DNA of 64,000 bases from Ziziphus jujuba (Eukaryota; Streptophyta; Magnoliopsida; Rosales; Rhamnaceae), in assembly GCF_031755915.1 (NCBI RefSeq), contig NC_083383.1, positions 29,883,501-29,947,500 on the forward strand, read 5' to 3'. The translations under genes were made by a program, and so were the position numbers. The notes under the pieces are model-generated. The model had not been told where the DNA came from. It saw nothing but the letters and a program-made list of their open reading frames with translations, and made no database searches. This document shows, piece by piece, positions 59,691 through 64,000 of this stretch. The first letter of the stretch is position 1, and each line of letters starts with the position of its first letter.

Positions 59691-60809
59691 ACAAAGCCAA
59701 GAAATATTGTTTTGGAGGGATTAGGACAAGCTAAATAAGCACTCCATTGTCAAACACATAATAAGTGCATATGGCGAGCATGTCTGCCAATATGTTTCGG
59801 GAATATGCTAGCCTGTACATTTTAATGATTATTGTCTTTTAACTATAATTGCACTTTAGTTTCTTAACGATACTATAATGTGTCAACTGTCAACGTAAAT
59901 TGGTGGTGTAACATTGAAAGTATGATAACCATGTACTATTTTGCATATAATTGTTATTTGCTTAGAATTTTTTTTAATTAAAAGGATTACATGATTTTAG
60001 AACTTCAAATAATTTTTGTTTTGAATATATAGTACTTTTTTTTAAAAAAAAAATCATCTTTTAATCATTTTAAACAAAAAATTAAAAATGAAGGTGCAGG
60101 TCTATATATACATGCATATATGTAAATATGAAAGACAATTTAATATTTATCTGCAGCGTATACTTTTGAAGGCTGCTACACAGGAAAATTAATTTGATTT
60201 AATTAGTTTGATTAAGATAAGTAAAAATCGTGTGTATAGGCTTTTTATTTTCGGTGTTAGGATATGGCATTTTGATCTTCTAACAACGAGTGCAAATAAC
60301 AAATATAGATAGATTTTAATTAATATTATCGGGACATTTTAGTAAAAAGTTCTCTTTTCCGAGCCTAAGGTCAAAAAAACTTAGTAGATACTTACCAGCT
60401 ATTTACTAAGATAAATTAATTAATCAAAGATTTGGTCATAGAAGTTACAAAGTAAAACAAAAGTCTAAACCCTAAGATAAATTAATAAATTAACAAAAAT
60501 AAGTTTGATTTATTCGTAACTCTCATGAAACATATTTGACCAATTTGGTAATTAACCACCTCTTCTACTTCTACTTCTTCTTCTTTAAGAAAAAAATTCA
60601 AAAAAAATGCTTTTGTCATGTACACTTTGATTAATTTCTCTTGATAAAAAATATTAGTCACTTGCTTAGAAGAAGAATTCAATTCGTCTCCGATCTCCAA
60701 CACGGTGAGCCACGTATGTACGGACTATTTCATCTTCCAAAATATGTAGGAGACTGCGCTTATTTAGAGAGTTGATATCTTCAACAAAATTAATGGACAA
60801 AATAACAAT

Positions 60810-60847
<38 letters not shown>

Positions 60848-62040
60848 TCCAACCTTATTAATTTATTTGATCCTCTCTTGCAATATTCGATAAATTTATT
60901 TAGTCATTTTACTTATTATATAGAAAATGTTTTGGGTTTTATTAAACATTAAATGTGGATTTAAGTATTCATAATATTAACAAAATAAATAAACCACCCA
61001 TAATGATTTACATAATTTCAAAATAACAAAATAAGGGAATCTTTACTTATTACTAATCAGTCGAACTAGCAAACTTTAATTTAATTAGGGCACAGCAAAC
61101 CCATGGTGATAATGGATTATTTATTTGTTATTAAAATTGTCTCATCTAATATGTTTAGTTCATGAACTAAAGCAAGCAACAATTCAACCAACTTAGCAAC
61201 CCAAAAAAAAAAGAAAAAAAAAAGCAACCAATTCAACCAAATTCAATGGACTCGGACCGGGCCCTGGCTAATTTGGTGTGTATTAATGGAGGAAAGATAA
61301 GCGTTGGACCGATGAAGAAGAATATTTCAATGGTGACCCAATTTTAATTGGACATGCTTTCAACGACTGGCTGACCAGAGCATGACTATATTTTTATCCA
61401 AGGCTTGGGATAGAAGTAGAAACAGTCAATGCATGCGTGCAAATTTTCAATTGACTCTTCAGTGTTGGCATCAAGCATATATTTGTGATAGCATATTCGT
61501 GTTAAAAATTAGCTAGTTTATTTCGACATGCTTAATTTTCTTTAATCTTGGATTCGGTTGTGCAAGGAAACAGGCACCAAAAAATTTATTTATTATTTAA
61601 TTTTACTTGTAATTAATTTTTCAAATGCTCATTTCCCATCTTTAATTATCAAAGTAGCCAATTTTACAGCACCATGCTGTAGCACGTATTATGCAACTAC
61701 TAATTAAGCATACCTTATATGGTGAGAATTTCCCATAATGAAATAGGTAACAATTTTTATTTTATCAACCGACATATATATAAATATATAAATATTTATA
61801 CTATTTTTATCTATTGAATGATGTGGTCAAGCACAATATGCCGCCTTAATCATTTACAATAGACATATATAGAGAATTTTGATATGTCGGAATATAATTT
61901 GTTTTGGGGGGGGGGGGGGGGGGGGAGGAGAATTGGGGTCTCCTCTTAATTTTTTCAAGATCTTGGCATTGACAGCAAAGAGAAATTAATGAAACAATCA
62001 AACCATACATACAAAACAACAGAAAAATAAAAGATAAAAT
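59691..62040. other. AT-rich intergenic DNA
   Basis: (CA)n microsatellite at about 60814-60844, a TTCTTC-rich patch near 60560-60590 and a G20 run at 61906-61925. The minus frame at 60482-60703 has no similarity that I recognise. No gene seen. Confidence 0.5.
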
Positions 62041-62929
62041 TTTTTTAATGTTGTTCTACAATCAACATGATTCCTATGTCTGTAGAGCGTACCCGCTCAA
62101 AATTCACTATCAAACTTGAATGTTTTGAAAAGATGATGAAGAACTTTCTCTTATTCCCTTTTGTCGACTCTCTCAATCTCTTTTTAAGTTTCTTAAGCTT
62201 AAAACATAACATAATGAAGTTAGGGCTCAATAAAACCCATTAAAACAACGATAAAAGTGACAAAAGACTAAAGACCTAGAAAAAATTTGCCGTAGCCTGC
62301 TACCTTGTGCACTGGGTGCTGCAGCCTTTCCTCTCAGCCAAAATCCGCAAACAACATCCATGCCATTGTAGCGACGCTGTGACACTCCATGGATAATGCC
62401 ACGACGCTAACCCTTTGCCTACAATTTTGCTGGCTGCTACAGTGCTGCAGCCCTCCTTGGCTTGCACTACAACCCTCTTGATGCTATCACAACAACTTTT
62501 CTCTCTTGGTCTTCTTTTAGGCTTCACACATCAACATAATTCCCACTTATATTGAATACCTAGTGATGTGGTAAGTGCTAAAGGTTGCTAATTATCTAAC
62601 TAGGATTTTAGTATTAACTCATTAATAGAGGTAGAATTTCAGTATTCAATACATCAACACAAAAATATATATATATATAAATATACAACAAAAAATATTA
62701 TTTTTCATCATTAGTGACCATTATTAGCGGAACTTATATACTATATGATAATTTAAGTGGTATCTAAAATGTTCAGTTAGCAATGACCATTAGTAATTGT
62801 CCAACATCGGTGGGAAACTTGAAGAACATCCATCATATAATCTAAGTCGCTACTCTACCTATTACCAATTGGTTTTGAGTTGGAACTTCACTTAGGCCAA
62901 GTAAGTGAGCTTGTCAAAGTGGATTGCAT
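62041..62929. repeat. probable retroelement-derived segment
   Basis: 62280-62560 is clearly richer in G+C than its surroundings, with repeated 'gctgcagc' and 'gctacagtgctgcag' motifs and minus-strand frames (62045-62230, 62300-62527) of no known family. 62790-62890 has 'gtccaacatcggtgggaaac', of the GTCC(C/A)ACATCGG kind seen in many plant LTRs. It abuts the long LTR copy at 62930. Confidence 0.35.
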
Positions 62930-64000
62930 TGTCAGGACCCGTCCAAAGTTCCCCACCGGAACCCTAGACAAGCCCTGATCCCAGGGAAAACCCTACCGGA
63001 CCCTTCTGTGGAAGATCCGGCAGAACCTCCCCTAAGGGATGGACTTACCACAAAATTTCCTGCACTGAAAACACACTTCTATAATTGTTCCCTTATTCCT
63101 CCCACAGTACGACGAACTGGTTCCACAAATTTCAGCACTCCAAAATAAAAATACAGTAATCCAGTGCAATACAAATACATAAGTGTCCCATACAGTATAC
63201 AGAGCTTTATGAAGTACTACAAAATATAGAATACAGCAAAAGTGAAAGAAATATTACAACTGCAGTAAAAAAAGAACAAGGTACTGCGCGAACAAATACA
63301 GCGAGGAAGATCAAGTCCGCTCCGAGTGAACACCGACAACCTGGTACCTAGAGGAACGGAATTTAAGAGTGTGAGATGCTAATCATCTCAGTGAGCGACC
63401 CTACTACTCTACACTATCATACCACGGTAATAGGTATATAAATAATAATTAGTTGGAAATAATAATGTCTCTCAAAACCCTTACAATTCTCTCAGTTGGA
63501 AAGGTTCCCCTTTTAAAACATTTTCACAAAACCCTTTATTCATATTTCCCGAAAACCAAGACATCAATTAAATACCAGAAGCGGTAACAATTATATTTTT
63601 CATTAACATTTTATTTTTAAAACACAGTTCTGAAAATCATTTGATGCACCCACTATATACCAGTGGCGCCAACAGTACCCAGCGTCCTAAGGTACCGCCA
63701 GACATGAGGTTATAGAAAGAAACCGGCATACGGTCGCGTGGCGTCCCACTGCGCCGCTGCTAACCTGGTGTCCCGGCCAAAGGGGGGTGGCCGCCCTCTC
63801 CGATGGCATCCACAGGACACCCTCATAATATCAACCGCGCGCTACTCACACCCACCTGCGCGCTAATCATATCCGTGTGCACAATATCCATATCACATAT
63901 ACCATATCACATAATCAGAACACTAGTACGTGCACGGTGCATCTAAAAATCATAAAATCCACAATTTAAATTATAAAACAAATTTCACATTTTTCATAAA
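62930..64000. mobile_element. long LTR, second copy (cut by window end)
   Basis: Starts TGTCAGGACCCGTCC exactly like 22479 and follows it through 'ccctgatcccagggaaa', 'gatgctaatcatctcagt', 'cccagcgtcc' and 'gtgcgctactcacacc' equivalents. It is shorter than the first copy in the AT-rich part (the 'ggcgccaac' block is 732 bases in, against 1161). It continues past the right edge, so a full retrotransposon may follow. Confidence 0.8.

Noticed and set aside
1..64000. An operon-like multi-gene immune system
   Set aside because: Genes are separate eukaryotic units on both strands, kilobases apart, with intervening transposons. A shared immune theme is suggestive but not a linked system.

Overview
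This is a stretch of plant nuclear genome, almost certainly from a woody or herbaceous eudicot. The supporting signs are very AT-rich intergenic DNA with many (AT)n runs, coiled-coil NLR immune-receptor genes, plant-type spliced genes with GT-AG introns, a VQ-motif gene of the MKS1 type, and nested Ty1/copia, LINE and long-LTR retroelements. Nothing in it looks bacterial, organellar or viral. I cannot name the species from sequence alone.

The left half (1 to about 32.4 kb) is an array of head-to-tail duplicated NLR units, all with the gene on the minus strand. Unit A (about 1-5770) and unit C (about 26358-32310) each carry an intact, intronless-CDS, 947-residue CC-NB-ARC-LRR gene of the RPM1/RPP13-like kind. 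Unit B (about 7890-10656) has the same flanks, but its gene has been deleted except for the first 12 codons. A further orphan piece of flank lies at about 6490-6760. The units also differ upstream of the gene: A and B keep a roughly 600-bp module with a TTGACC W-box, which unit C lacks.

Between units B and C sits a nest of transposable elements about 15.7 kb long (10657-26357). Two degraded, 5'-truncated LINEs on the minus strand form the base. They are broken by a solo LTR (11273-11699, perfect 5-bp target duplication), a decayed Ty1/copia element with both LTRs (13771-19104), a small non-autonomous LTR element (19891-21394), a copia gag-protease fragment (21396 to about 22395), and a single very long LTR (22479-25853). 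A second copy of that long LTR enters the window at 62930 and runs off the right edge. A strongly decayed relative probably occupies about 34338-37640.

The right half is gene-poor but carries three further genes. A two-exon gene at 41743-42362 (+) encodes a 72-residue putative secreted peptide and has paired W-boxes next to its TATA box. A six-exon gene at 44238-51225 (+) encodes a 343-residue PHD-finger protein with a C-terminal SPOC-like (AIPP2-type) region; its start codon is the last three bases of exon 1. An intronless gene at 56214-56945 (-) encodes a 243-residue MKS1-like VQ protein, a class of WRKY partner in defence signalling. NLRs, a VQ protein and a W-box-driven secreted peptide all point to immunity, but they are separate transcription units and nothing in the sequence shows that they form one pathway. 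The remaining DNA is AT-rich intergenic sequence with microsatellites and small terminal-inverted-repeat elements.
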